A stretch of 21,266 nucleotides of DNA, from the NCBI GenBank assembly GCA_044238145.1, contig JBIIDT010000054.1, forward strand, positions 1 to 21,266, read 5' to 3'. Origin of the DNA: QWPN01 sp044238145. Its GTDB lineage: Bacteria; Planctomycetota; Planctomycetia; Pirellulales; UBA1268. A model generated the notes under the pieces. The model was not told where the DNA came from. It did not search any database and saw nothing but the letters and a program-made list of their open reading frames with translations. This document shows, piece by piece, positions 14,440 through 21,266 of the stretch (position 1 is the first letter of the stretch; each line of letters starts with the position of its first letter). The position numbers were made by a program, and so were the translations under genes.

Positions 14440-16386
14440 TCAGCGGCGGTAGTCGGTGAGGGCCCCGGGGTTCCAGGCCACCCGCAGGGCGTTGACCACG
14501 GCGACGACGTCGATCGCCTCCTGCAAGAGCGCGCCCACGGCCGGCGGCAGGTAGCCGGCCGCCGCGAAGCCCATGCCCACGAGGCTCGCGGCCATGCCCC
14601 CCAGGGCGCTCTGCAGGGCCACGGTCCGCAGCCGCTTGCCGATGTGGAACAGCTCGTCCACCCGTTCCAGCGCCGAGTCCATCACCACTGCCCCGGCCGC
14701 CTCGCTGGTCACGTCGCTGGCCGTGCCCATCGCGATCCCCACCGTCGCCGCCGCCAGCGCCGGTGCGTCGTTGATCCCGTCACCGACGAACACCGTCGGC
14801 GCCTCGGCCGTGGCCTGCTCGACGATCCGCAGCTTGCCCTCCGGCTGGATGCCCGCGTGCACCTCCTCGATGCCCACGATGTCGGCCAGCCACTTGACCT
14901 CGCTCTCGCGGTCGCCCGAGACGAGCATCACGCGGGACAGGCCGTGGGCGGGAGCGAGGTGGCCGACGAACGAGCGACCATCGGATCGCGGCGTGTCGCG
15001 AAACCGGAGCACCGCCTCCGTGGCGCCGTCGACGAGGACGACGCACTCCAGGCCGCCGGCGACCGGCGGCAGCCGCTCCGCACCGGCCGGATCGATCGTC
15101 GCGAGTTTCTGCCGGCTGGTGATCGCGACATCGTGCTCCTCGGCGCCGCCGTTGAGCCGCCTGACGCGACCGGTGAGCCCCTGCCCCGGCTTCTCCGCCA
15201 GCGCCTCGACCTCCAGGAGCCGCACCGACCGGTCCGCGGCCGCCTGGACGACGGCCGCGGCGAGCGGGTGCTTGGAGTAGCCCTCGAGGCTCGCGGCCAG
15301 CGCCAACACCTCCGCCTCCGCCATCCGCCCGAGGAGGATCACGTCGGTGAGTCGGGGCGTGCCGTAGGTGAGCGTGCCGGTCTTGTCGAAGATCGCCGTG
15401 CGGCAGGTGTCCAGACGCTCGAGGATCGCAGGGTCGCGGATCACGATCCCGCGCTTGGCCGCCAGCGACACCGCGCCGATGATCGCCACCGGGATGGCGA
15501 TCAGGAGCGGGCAGGGCGTGGCCACGACGAGCACCGCCAGGAATCGCGTGGGCGACCCGCTCCACCACCAGGCGGCGGCGGCGATGGCGACGGCCAGCGG
15601 CGTGTACAGGCCGCCGAGCGCGTCGGCCAGCCGCCGCAGCCGGGGTCGCCGCTCCTCGCTGGCGCGGAGCACGTCCATGATCTTCGCGTAGCGGCTGTCA
15701 CCGGCGATCCGCTCGGCGCGGACCTCGAGAGCGGCCTGCCCGTTGATCGCGCCGGAGAGCACGGCCGAGCCCGGTGCCTTCGCCATCCGGTAGGGCTCGC
15801 CGGTGAGGTAGCTCTCGTCCATCGCCCCGCGGCCGGATACCACCTCGCCATCCACCGGGCAGATCTCGTGGGGCAGGACCACGATCACGTCGCCCACGGC
15901 GACCTCCGAGAGCGCCACGTCGGTGAGCCCGGCGGACGTCTTCTTGTGGGCCAGCGTGGGCATCCGGCGGGCGAGCGCGTTGAGCACGTCGCCGGCCCGG
16001 CTCACGGCCCGCGACTCCAGGGCCTCGCCGCCGGAGAGCATGAGGACCACGAGCACGCCGGCGAGATACTCGCCGAGCAGGATGCTCGTCACGATCGAGA
16101 TCCCGGCGAGCAGGTCGGAGCCGAAGGTTCCGGTGAGCAGTTTTGCCAACAGGCCCCAGACCAGTGGCAGCCCGCCGAGGGCCAGTGCACAGACGAGCGG
16201 GATCTCGGCCACCGTGAGCCCGCGGCCGGGGAACCAGCGGCCCGGGTCGAGCGGCCCGAGCGCGACGGGACTGGCTCCCCAGCCCGACCAGGCGAGCACC
16301 GCCCAGGCCGCCAGGGCGAGGATGGCGCCCAGGGCGATCAGCTCGTTGACGGGCAGCCGGCGCGGTCCGGGCGGAGGGTGCGTCAT
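14440..16386 (-). CDS. P1B-type heavy-metal translocating ATPase with TPC motif
   Basis: A 648-residue inner-membrane metal pump. P-type ATPase landmarks are all present: actuator TGE (195-197, in SYLTGEP), membrane metal motif T290-P291-C292 followed by Pro299, phosphorylation site DKTGT (Asp334), ATP-binding HP (His373-Pro374) and hinge GDGINDAP (535-542). There is no N-terminal HMA or Cys-rich metal-binding domain, only a short polar leader and helices, and no C-terminal extension. The membrane motif is TPC(X)6P, not the CPC of Cu or Zn/Cd pumps. From memory this class (P1B-5-like) has been linked to Ni/Fe and often ends in a hemerythrin domain, which is absent here. The metal therefore remains unassigned. 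It lies 34 bp downstream of miaE in the same direction, probably co-transcribed. No clear ribosome-binding sequence precedes the ATG. Confidence 0.93.
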   Translation of the reverse strand: MTHPPPGPRRLPVNELIALGAILALAAWAVLAWSGWGASPVALGPLDPGRWFPGRGLTVAEIPLVCALALGGLPLVWGLLAKLLTGTFGSDLLAGISIVTSILLGEYLAGVLVVLMLSGGEALESRAVSRAGDVLNALARRMPTLAHKKTSAGLTDVALSEVAVGDVIVVLPHEICPVDGEVVSGRGAMDESYLTGEPYRMAKAPGSAVLSGAINGQAALEVRAERIAGDSRYAKIMDVLRASEERRPRLRRLADALGGLYTPLAVAIAAAAWWWSGSPTRFLAVLVVATPCPLLIAIPVAIIGAVSLAAKRGIVIRDPAILERLDTCRTAIFDKTGTLTYGTPRLTDVILLGRMAEAEVLALAASLEGYSKHPLAAAVVQAAADRSVRLLEVEALAEKPGQGLTGRVRRLNGGAEEHDVAITSRQKLATIDPAGAERLPPVAGGLECVVLVDGATEAVLRFRDTPRSDGRSFVGHLAPAHGLSRVMLVSGDRESEVKWLADIVGIEEVHAGIQPEGKLRIVEQATAEAPTVFVGDGINDAPALAAATVGIAMGTASDVTSEAAGAVVMDSALERVDELFHIGKRLRTVALQSALGGMAASLVGMGFAAAGYLPPAVGALLQEAIDVVAVVNALRVAWNPGALTDYRR

Positions 16387-16420
16387 CGGGGTGCCTGGTC
16401 CACGTCCGGGGTTCCCAACG

Positions 16421-16996
16421 CTAACTGTGCATCCGCGGGACGGGATCGCCCCGATCCATGATCGCCGCCTCCTCGGCCGCGAGCCAGTGGAGCCGCTCCC
16501 GCACCTGCTCCTCGGGGGCGAAACCCGCGGCCAGGCGGACGTAGGTGGCGTGGTGCCGGGCCTCCGACTCGAACAGGCCGCGGTAGAAGTCCCGCAGTTC
16601 CGGGTCGGTCACGTGGTCGGCGAGCAGGGAGAACCGCTCGCAGCTGCGGGCCTCGATCAGGCCGGCGACGAGCAGCCGGTCGACCGCCCGGCCCGGCTCC
16701 TCGCGCCGGATCCGCTCGTGGAGCCGGGGTCCGTAGCTGCTCGGTGAGAGCTTGCGCCAGCGGATGCCGCGGCGGTCGAGAAGGTCGAGCACCAGGCGGA
16801 AGTGCTCGAGTTCCTCGCTCACGATCTCGGTCATCGCCCGGGCCAGGTCGACGTGGTCGACGTAGGAGAACAGCAGGTTCATCGCCACGCCGGCGGCCTT
16901 CTTCTCGCAGTGGGCGTGGTCGACGAGGATCTCCTCGAGGCCGGCGTCGACCTGGGCGAGCCAGCGGGCGGACGTGGGCGTTTGCAGGCTGAGCAT
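16421..16996 (-). CDS. miaE: tRNA-(ms2io6A37) hydroxylase MiaE
   Basis: A 191-residue soluble ferritin-like diiron enzyme that hydroxylates the isopentenyl group of ms2i6A at position 37 of certain tRNAs. The ligand pattern is visible: Glu31 (HCEKKAA), Glu62-x-x-His65 (SEELEHF), Glu116 (IEARSCERF) and Glu145-x-x-His148 (ESEARHH). This is the E / ExxH / E / ExxH arrangement of MiaE and other ferritin-like oxygenases. Length fits the short bacterial form. Stop is TAG. The protein works after MiaA and MiaB, which are not in this window. The gene is first of a minus-strand unit with the metal ATPase and is divergent from the DUF2237 gene, with 102 bp between. No strong ribosome-binding sequence was seen. 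Confidence 0.92.
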   Translation of the reverse strand: MLSLQTPTSARWLAQVDAGLEEILVDHAHCEKKAAGVAMNLLFSYVDHVDLARAMTEIVSEELEHFRLVLDLLDRRGIRWRKLSPSSYGPRLHERIRREEPGRAVDRLLVAGLIEARSCERFSLLADHVTDPELRDFYRGLFESEARHHATYVRLAAGFAPEEQVRERLHWLAAEEAAIMDRGDPVPRMHS

Positions 16997-17052
16997 GGGG
17001 CGGCGTCGCGGAGGACATCGACCGTGGTTGCCGCCGGCGTGCGGCGCGTGGC

Positions 17053-17058
17053 ATCATA
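17053..17058 (-). promoter_or_regulatory. Candidate -10 element for miaE
   Basis: On the minus strand the bases read TATGAT, five of six matches to a sigma70-type -10 hexamer, in the 102-bp gap between divergent genes. That places a start of transcription about 50 bases before the miaE ATG. No good -35 is seen at 16-18 bases, so this is only a candidate. Confidence 0.25.
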
Positions 17059-17098
17059 CCGGGAGCGGCCGAGCCCACGACACTTCGGGAAGCACGCC

Positions 17099-17494
17099 AT
17101 GATCGCCTTCGACCGCCCGGCCCGCGACGCGGATCGCAACGTGCTCGGCGGCCCGCTCGTGGCCTGTTCCCGCGAGCCGCTCACCGGCTTCTTTCGCGAC
17201 GGCTGCTGCCGCACGGGGCCCGACGACGTCGGCGTGCACACCGTGTGCGCGGTGATGACCAAGGACTTTCTCGAGTTCACGGTCAAGGCCGGCAACGACC
17301 TGGTGACGCCGCAGCCGCAGTGGGGTTTCCCGGGGCTCGTGGCCGGCGACCGCTGGTGCCTGTGCGCGGGCCGGTGGCTGGAGGCCGCCAAGGCGGGCCA
17401 TGCGCCGCCGGTCGTGCTCGAGGCGACGCACGAGCAATCGCTCGAGATCGTGCCGCTCGACCTGCTCGAGAAGCACGCCGTCACCCTGGCATGA
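17099..17494 (+). CDS. DUF2237 family Cys-rich protein
   Basis: A 131-residue protein that matches the DUF2237 family along its whole length: NVLGGPL, SREPLTGFFRDGCC, VGVHTVCAVMT, GFPGLVAGDRWCLCA and PPVVLEATHE. Function is not known. Six Cys are present (23, 36, 37, 50, 87, 89), including a CC and a CxC pair in the most conserved segments, which could bind a metal or form disulfides. No signal peptide or membrane helix is visible, so it is probably cytoplasmic. The stop codon overlaps the start of the TauE/SafE permease gene (ATGA), so the two are translationally coupled. A weak GGGA lies about 8 bases before the ATG. Confidence 0.9.
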   Translation: MIAFDRPARDADRNVLGGPLVACSREPLTGFFRDGCCRTGPDDVGVHTVCAVMTKDFLEFTVKAGNDLVTPQPQWGFPGLVAGDRWCLCAGRWLEAAKAGHAPPVVLEATHEQSLEIVPLDLLEKHAVTLA

Positions 17495-18276
17495 CGCCGG
17501 CGGTCACGCTCGCGATCGGCGTCGTGGCCGTGCTCTACTCGGCGGTGGGCCACGCCGGGGCCACGGGCTACGCCGCCATGATGGCGCTCGCCGGACTCGC
17601 ACCGGAGGTCGTCCGGCCGACGGCGCTCGTGCTCAATGTCGTCGTCGCCGCGATCGGCACGGTGCAGTTCGCCCGGGCCGGCCACTTCCCCCGCGGCCTG
17701 TTCCTCCCGCTGGCGGCGGCGAGCGTGCCCTGTGCGGCCGTGGGCGGCGGCGTGCGGCTCCCGGCGGCCGTGTTCGAGACGCTGCTGGGAATCGTGCTCC
17801 TGATCGCCGCCGCACGGATCGTGCTCGAGGCGGTGCGGGGCTGCGCGGCGCCGACGGCCGACGCCGACCGGCCGCCGCCGCCGGCGTTGCTCGGCCTCCT
17901 GGGCGCGGGCATCGGCCTGCTCTCCGGCCTGACGGGAGTGGGGGGAGGCGTGTTCCTCACGCCGGTGCTGCTCGCGATCCGGGCGGCGCCGGTGAAGCGG
18001 GTCGCGGCCGTGACCGCGCCGTTCATCCTCGTCAATTCGCTCGCGGGACTGGCGGGCGGCATGGTGGCGGGCGGCAGCCTGCCGCCGGTGAGCCTGCCGG
18101 CACTCGGTGCCGTGGTGCTGGGCGGGGCGATCGGCTCTCAGCTGGGCGCGTTTCGGCTGCCGGCGACGGGCCTCCGGCTGCTGATGGCGGTCGTGCTGCT
18201 GTTCGCCGCCGGAAAACTCATCGGTGGAACACCGCCCCGACCGCCCGCCGCAGGAGCGAAGGTCGCCGACCGATGA
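17491..18276 (+). CDS. TauE/SafE (TSUP) family membrane permease
   Basis: A 261-residue protein of about eight membrane helices. It shows the two-fold repeat of the family, with VGHAGATGYAAMMALAGL near residues 19-36 and SGLTGVGGGVFLTPVLL at 145-161. A short polar Asp/Pro-rich loop (about 118-132) joins the halves. Characterised members export sulfite, sulfoacetate or other organosulfur anions; the substrate here cannot be told from sequence. It overlaps the DUF2237 gene by 4 bases. The final 59 bases overlap, tail to tail, the end of the glycosyltransferase-like gene on the other strand. The last 15 residues (after GKLIGGT) are a polar Pro/Ala-rich tail that falls in this overlap, so the C-terminus is not conserved sequence. 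Confidence 0.9.
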   Translation: MTPAVTLAIGVVAVLYSAVGHAGATGYAAMMALAGLAPEVVRPTALVLNVVVAAIGTVQFARAGHFPRGLFLPLAAASVPCAAVGGGVRLPAAVFETLLGIVLLIAAARIVLEAVRGCAAPTADADRPPPPALLGLLGAGIGLLSGLTGVGGGVFLTPVLLAIRAAPVKRVAAVTAPFILVNSLAGLAGGMVAGGSLPPVSLPALGAVVLGGAIGSQLGAFRLPATGLRLLMAVVLLFAAGKLIGGTPPRPPAAGAKVADR

Positions 18277-19006
18277 ACATCCGCCGGCGGTCGACCTCGA
18301 AGCCCTCCGGCAGCCCCCGGCCCCGGCGCATGCTCGCCGCGCAGTTGGCCGTCAGGCGGCCGCGGCTCGTGCTCTCGCCGAAGACCACGGCGTTGCGGTC
18401 GAGCACGTAGAGCCGGTGATCGGCGGGCAGGACGGCCCGGCGGTGGAGGTCGTCCATGTCCTTGGCCGATGCGATCTGCTCGGGGAACCCGCCGAACAGG
18501 GCCCGCAGCACCTTGGCCCGCAGGAACTGGTGCAGCCAGATCTGCCGATAGTCGTGTCGCCGATCGAAGGCCAGTCCGCCGCAGCGCCAGGTGTCGTGAC
18601 GGCTGCGGATCGCGGCGAGGTTTCGCGTCCGTGCGAAGCTCAAGCCGCTCACGGCCGTGTCGGTGATCGCGGGCAGGGCTGCGGCCACCTGCTCGGCGAG
18701 CCGGCGGTCGATCCAGGCGACGTACTTGTCGTCGATGCACCAGTAGACCCAGTCGTCGTCGCCGACCCCGTCGAGGAGCCCGAGGACCGCCGCCCGGAAC
18801 CGGCCCCGGGCCTCCCCCTCACCCGTCGGCACGAGCACCACGCGGTCGCGATGCCGGCGCTCGAGCCCGCGGGCCGCCTCCCCCTCCGGCACCCGGAACT
18901 CGAAGGGGTGGCCCGGCCAGGCGGCGTCGTAGCGATCGATCATGTGCTCGGTCATCGGGATGTACCGCTGGCAGGTCATCACGATGGCGGGAATGCGGCT
19001 GCTCAT
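18218..19006 (-). CDS. Glycosyltransferase-like protein (GT-A-type, unassigned family)
   Basis: About 262 residues with no signal peptide or membrane segment. The N-terminus IPAIVMTCQRYIPMTEHMID and an acidic cluster GDDDWVYWCIDDKY (residues 82-95), with DDD and IDD that could hold a metal-bound nucleotide sugar, suggest a GT-A fold. I cannot assign a GT family and no acceptor can be named. The Met at 19004-19006 is preferred over an in-frame Met 29 codons upstream because it overlaps the preceding sulfotransferase stop as ATGA. Three sulfotransferase genes lie directly upstream in the same direction, so a role in assembling or decorating the same extracellular glycan is likely. The C-terminus ends RRAVGAVFHR, overlapping the permease gene on the opposite strand by 59 bases. 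Confidence 0.7.
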   Translation of the reverse strand: MSSRIPAIVMTCQRYIPMTEHMIDRYDAAWPGHPFEFRVPEGEAARGLERRHRDRVVLVPTGEGEARGRFRAAVLGLLDGVGDDDWVYWCIDDKYVAWIDRRLAEQVAAALPAITDTAVSGLSFARTRNLAAIRSRHDTWRCGGLAFDRRHDYRQIWLHQFLRAKVLRALFGGFPEQIASAKDMDDLHRRAVLPADHRLYVLDRNAVVFGESTSRGRLTANCAASMRRGRGLPEGFEVDRRRMFIGRRPSLLRRAVGAVFHR

Positions 19007-19767
19007 GCGACCATCCTCAGGAACGTGGCGTGGGCCCGGTCGAGGAGTCCGAGGTCGACGTCGGCCGGGGGGTAGCCCCAGCGCCGCATCCATTCACCGC
19101 ACTCTGCCTCGACGAGCCGGATCTCCGCGGGCCGGAGCACGCGGCGGTAGCCGCCGACCTCGCCCGAGGTGATGTGGTTGTGGTGCAGGAGCGAGTGCGC
19201 GTCGTACTTGGTGGCGAGCTGCCGCCGATCGCGGCGGACGCGGACATCCGCGGCCCGCTCCTGCTGCCGCTCGACGGCGTAGGCCGCGGCGATCGTGGCC
19301 GCGAGGTCGGCCGACACGTCCACGCCGATCAGGCGACCGATCCGCACCGCCTCGGTGCCCAGGTCCGCGACGAGCTGGTCGTAGCGCGACACGAGCGCCC
19401 CCGGCAGGGCCGCCCACTCGTCGAACCGTCCCGTCCACCGGGCCAGCATCCGGTGCTTCCAGATGTGGCGGAACGACCAGCCGTTCTTGCGGATCGCCGA
19501 GGCGACCACGTCGCGGATGTCGCGGTGGGTCGTGATCACGAGCCCGCCGGTTTCGGCGAGTTCGGCGCGGATCGCGGCGGAGAGATGGTGGGCCTTGAAG
19601 ACGCGGAGCCGTCCGTCTGCCGGGCACTCGGCCCGCACGGCCGCGAAGTCCTCGGCGTTCCGCCAGGTGAGCCGCTCACCGCGCCCGAAGTGCTCCGCGA
19701 GGTGGCTGGCGATCTGGAACTGGACGGTCGAGCCGGAGCGGAACATGCCTCCACAGAAGATCCACAT
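19003..19767 (-). CDS. Sulfotransferase (PAPS-dependent type), short
   Basis: A 254-residue cytoplasmic protein. The 5'-phosphosulfate loop is CGGMFRSGSTVQFQI (residues 5-19), FKAHH follows at 58-61, and the 3'-phosphate-binding segment is HRDIRDVVAS (81-90). The remainder is helical with charged residues. It presumably transfers sulfate from PAPS to a hydroxyl of a sugar or other small acceptor; the acceptor is unknown. The first loop reads RSGSTVQ and differs from the TMRGGTTSL of the neighbouring gene, so the two are different subfamilies rather than a recent tandem copy. The ATG at 19765-19767 has AAGGA about 10 bases upstream. The stop overlaps the downstream gene by 4 bases. It follows the next sulfotransferase by 63 bp that contains a strong hairpin. 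Confidence 0.87.
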   Translation of the reverse strand: MWIFCGGMFRSGSTVQFQIASHLAEHFGRGERLTWRNAEDFAAVRAECPADGRLRVFKAHHLSAAIRAELAETGGLVITTHRDIRDVVASAIRKNGWSFRHIWKHRMLARWTGRFDEWAALPGALVSRYDQLVADLGTEAVRIGRLIGVDVSADLAATIAAAYAVERQQERAADVRVRRDRRQLATKYDAHSLLHHNHITSGEVGGYRRVLRPAEIRLVEAECGEWMRRWGYPPADVDLGLLDRAHATFLRMVA

Positions 19768-19796
19768 GGCTGGCTTCCTTCGCAGGGTGACGAGTC

Positions 19797-19820
19797 GACA
19801 CGGGGTGCCGGCCCCGTGTC
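19797..19820 (-). terminator. Hairpin between two sulfotransferase genes
   Basis: Perfect 9-bp inverted repeat GACACGGGG (19797-19805) / CCCCGTGTC (19812-19820) with a 6-base loop, 11 bases after the stop of the upstream gene on the minus strand. No T-run follows, so an intrinsic terminator is not certain; it may be an attenuator or mRNA stabiliser. Confidence 0.45.
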
Positions 19821-19830
19821 CGGGCTGACA

Positions 19831-20805
19831 TCAGGCGGCGGCGGCTCCGGTCGGTCGCGACGGGCACCAGCCGAGTAGGTCGACGAGCCGTCGTTCGTGC
19901 GGTGCGAAGTGCGCCGCCAAAGTGGCGGCGGCGGCGGCGGGCGGGGTGGCGTCCTCTCCGCCGGCGTTGTGGGCGGCGATCGAGGCCGGCTCCCAGGGGT
20001 CGAGACCGAGAAACTCGACCACGCTGGCCAGCGTCCGCCGCGGCGCGGCGTAGAGTTCCGCCGCGTCGACCACCAGCATCTGTGCCGCGGGGAAGTGCTC
20101 GCGCCAGCGGCCGAGCTGCTCCGCGTAGTGGCCCCGCCCGACGTATGAGTAGTAGCGGTGCAGGTCGCTCACGTACGTCGGGTCGTCGAGCATCTGCGCC
20201 TCCTCGCCGGCGAGCCGTTCCGGCTCCGCTGCGATCGCCGCCTGAAAGTCGAGCGGCTCGCGGCCGTTCCGGCGGTTCTTGCGGTAGTGCGAGAACGCCC
20301 GCGCGACGGGATCGCGGAGCAGGAACACGAGCTTGGCGTCGGGCACCAGCGCCCGGACGCGGGCCGGCACCCGCGGCTCGCACATGTAGTAGGGGCTGGC
20401 CTCGAGGCCGACCGCGGGTCGCGGGCGGGCGGCGAACTGCCGCCGGTACCACCGCGGGCCGCGGGCGAAGTGGAGATCGAAGTAATGGACCTCCTTGACC
20501 AGCGACGGGGCGATCTGCGGATGGCCGGCCAGGTAGTGGAACAGCGAGGTGGTGCCGCCGCGCATCGTGCCGGGAATGATCACGCCGGGCAGGGGCGGGC
20601 CCCGGCGACCCAGGGCCGCCGCCGCGGTTCCGCACAGGTCGCGGAGGAACCGCCGCGGCGACCGTCGGGAACGGCGGCCGCGTGCCAGGATGCGGAGCGT
20701 TTCGCGCCTGAGGTCCGTCGTCGCCATGCTCGCCACTTGGAGGGGGCGGGAGTATCGGCCGCCGCGGCCGGCCGCGTCGAGAGTGAAGCCGCGGCGCCCA
20801 GCCAT
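19831..20805 (-). CDS. Sulfotransferase (heparan-/chondroitin-type domain)
   Basis: A 324-residue protein with a sulfotransferase domain from about residue 73. The PAPS 5'-phosphosulfate loop is PGTMRGGTTSLFHYLAGHPQ (78-97), KEVHYFD is at 104-110, and the 3'-phosphate segment is LLRDPVARAFSHYRKN (162-177). The order matches carbohydrate sulfotransferases of the NDST/HS type. A second in-frame Met at 20727 (residue 27) would start MATTDLRRETLRIL. Neither start has a good ribosome-binding sequence. I kept the longer form because only 21 bp then separate it from the upstream gene; about 26 N-terminal residues are uncertain. Ser/Arg-rich residues 30-55 look cytoplasmic, with no membrane anchor. 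It lies in a minus-strand cluster with two other sulfotransferase genes. Confidence 0.88.
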   Translation of the reverse strand: MAGRRGFTLDAAGRGGRYSRPLQVASMATTDLRRETLRILARGRRSRRSPRRFLRDLCGTAAAALGRRGPPLPGVIIPGTMRGGTTSLFHYLAGHPQIAPSLVKEVHYFDLHFARGPRWYRRQFAARPRPAVGLEASPYYMCEPRVPARVRALVPDAKLVFLLRDPVARAFSHYRKNRRNGREPLDFQAAIAAEPERLAGEEAQMLDDPTYVSDLHRYYSYVGRGHYAEQLGRWREHFPAAQMLVVDAAELYAAPRRTLASVVEFLGLDPWEPASIAAHNAGGEDATPPAAAAATLAAHFAPHERRLVDLLGWCPSRPTGAAAA

Positions 20806-20813
20806 CCCAGACT

Positions 20814-20837
20814 GCCACGGCCCTTCTCAGCCGTGGC
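20814..20837 (-). promoter_or_regulatory. Hairpin across the stop of the partial sulfotransferase gene
   Basis: Inverted repeat GCCACGG (20814-20820) / CCGTGGC (20831-20837) with a 10-base loop that contains the stop codon. It lies 8 bases before the longer start of the next gene and could hamper initiation there, or act as an intercistronic processing structure. No T-run follows. Confidence 0.3.
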
Positions 20838-21266
20838 GGGCGGCGAGGGCCGCCGCGATCGCCTCGGGTCGGCGGCCGCCGCCGAGCGCGTGCACGGCCC
20901 GGGCCAGGCGATAGCCCGGGCCACGGCCGGGACGACTGCGGTTCATCCCGGCAATCCGGCGATCGGCCAGCGGCCGGCCGACGAACCGCTCGAGCCGGCG
21001 GAACTCCGCGTCGCCCTGCATGAGCTGCGTGTAGTGGATCACGATGGCGGGGACCGTGGCCCGGTCGAGGATCCGGAGGATCGCCGCGTTGTACTCGCAC
21101 CAGGCGCCGAGAAAGCTGCGCAGCACGTTGAGCTTCTTGGCCGGGCCGCCCGCCGCCGACCAGTAGTGCGCCCAGCCCTCCTCGGGCAGCCGGTAGACGA
21201 CGATCAGCCGGTGCTCGGACAGGACGCCGGCCCAGGCGTCGTAGGTCAGGCAGGTGCGGGGATCCT
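20827..21266 (-). CDS. Sulfotransferase-family protein, C-terminal part
   Basis: This gene continues beyond the window end. The visible frame runs without a stop from 21264 down to 20827, about 145 residues. It begins DPRTCLTYDAWAGVL and goes on to HRLIVVYRLPEEGWAHYW. DPRxxLT and a basic/aromatic stretch after a beta strand resemble the C-terminal half of sulfotransferase-like proteins (the 3'-phosphate side). FRRLERFVGRPL resembles the later family segment. The phosphosulfate-binding N-terminus lies outside, so the assignment is moderate; without it a related nucleotide-binding transferase cannot be excluded. Gene order places it first in the sulfotransferase cluster as seen here. Confidence 0.6.
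   Translation of the reverse strand, partial: DPRTCLTYDAWAGVLSEHRLIVVYRLPEEGWAHYWSAAGGPAKKLNVLRSFLGAWCEYNAAILRILDRATVPAIVIHYTQLMQGDAEFRRLERFVGRPLADRRIAGMNRSRPGRGPGYRLARAVHALGGGRRPEAIAAALAARHG

Noticed and set aside
21260..21265. BamHI site (GGATCC) at the right edge, as a possible clone boundary
   Set aside because: A single 6-base site is expected by chance and says nothing about the genome; the reading frame continues through it.
1..21266. CRISPR array, insertion sequence, tRNA or rRNA gene, toxin-antitoxin or other defence system
   Set aside because: No regular short repeats, transposase motifs, tRNA-like folds or defence domains were seen on either strand by reading; the gene content is transport, surface chemistry and housekeeping.

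Overview
The window reads as chromosomal DNA of a high-GC planctomycete, probably of the Pirellulales type. That assignment rests on content, not on a marker gene. There are two copies of the planctomycete-typical pair made of a cytochrome-type PSCyt1/DUF1549/DUF1553 protein and a Tat-exported DUF1501 protein. There is also a DUF1080 domain fused to a sugar dehydrogenase, a cluster of sulfotransferases, and dense high-GC coding in which most adjacent genes are separated by a few bases or overlap by 4. No RNA gene, insertion sequence, CRISPR array or stretch above 300 bases without a gene was found.

Layout. 1-827 (+) is the 3' part of a concentrative nucleoside transporter. 831-2741 (+) is a secreted DUF1080 + GSDH-type (PQQ) sugar dehydrogenase fusion. 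10378-2761 (-) is a four-gene operon with two successive [PSCyt1/DUF1549/DUF1553 - DUF1501] cassettes. It converges with the dehydrogenase gene, leaving 19 bp between the stops. 12052-10499 (-) is a PitA-type phosphate transporter. It is divergent from 12233-12988 (+), a small LRAT-like (NlpC/P60-superfamily) protein. 16996-13013 (-) holds the diiron tRNA hydroxylase MiaE, a P1B metal ATPase with a TPC membrane motif, and a secreted protein with prenyltransferase/squalene-cyclase-like QW repeats. 17099-18276 (+) is a two-gene unit, a Cys-rich DUF2237 protein and a TauE/SafE permease. 21266-18218 (-) is a cell-surface modification cluster with a partial sulfotransferase, two further different sulfotransferases and a glycosyltransferase-like protein. 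Its last gene overlaps the permease gene tail to tail.

How they may work together. The left half looks like extracytoplasmic carbohydrate or carbon scavenging: nucleoside uptake, a candidate 3-keto-sugar dehydrogenase/hydrolase, and two exported haem-protein/DUF1501 pairs whose biochemical role is not established. The right end looks like sulfation of an extracellular glycan. The middle is transport and housekeeping (phosphate, metal, possibly sulfur anion, tRNA modification). None of these genes forms a recognisable defence or mobile system. The observations most worth following are the two-domain DUF1080-GSDH enzyme beside the duplicated cassette, and the atypical metal ATPase next to miaE.
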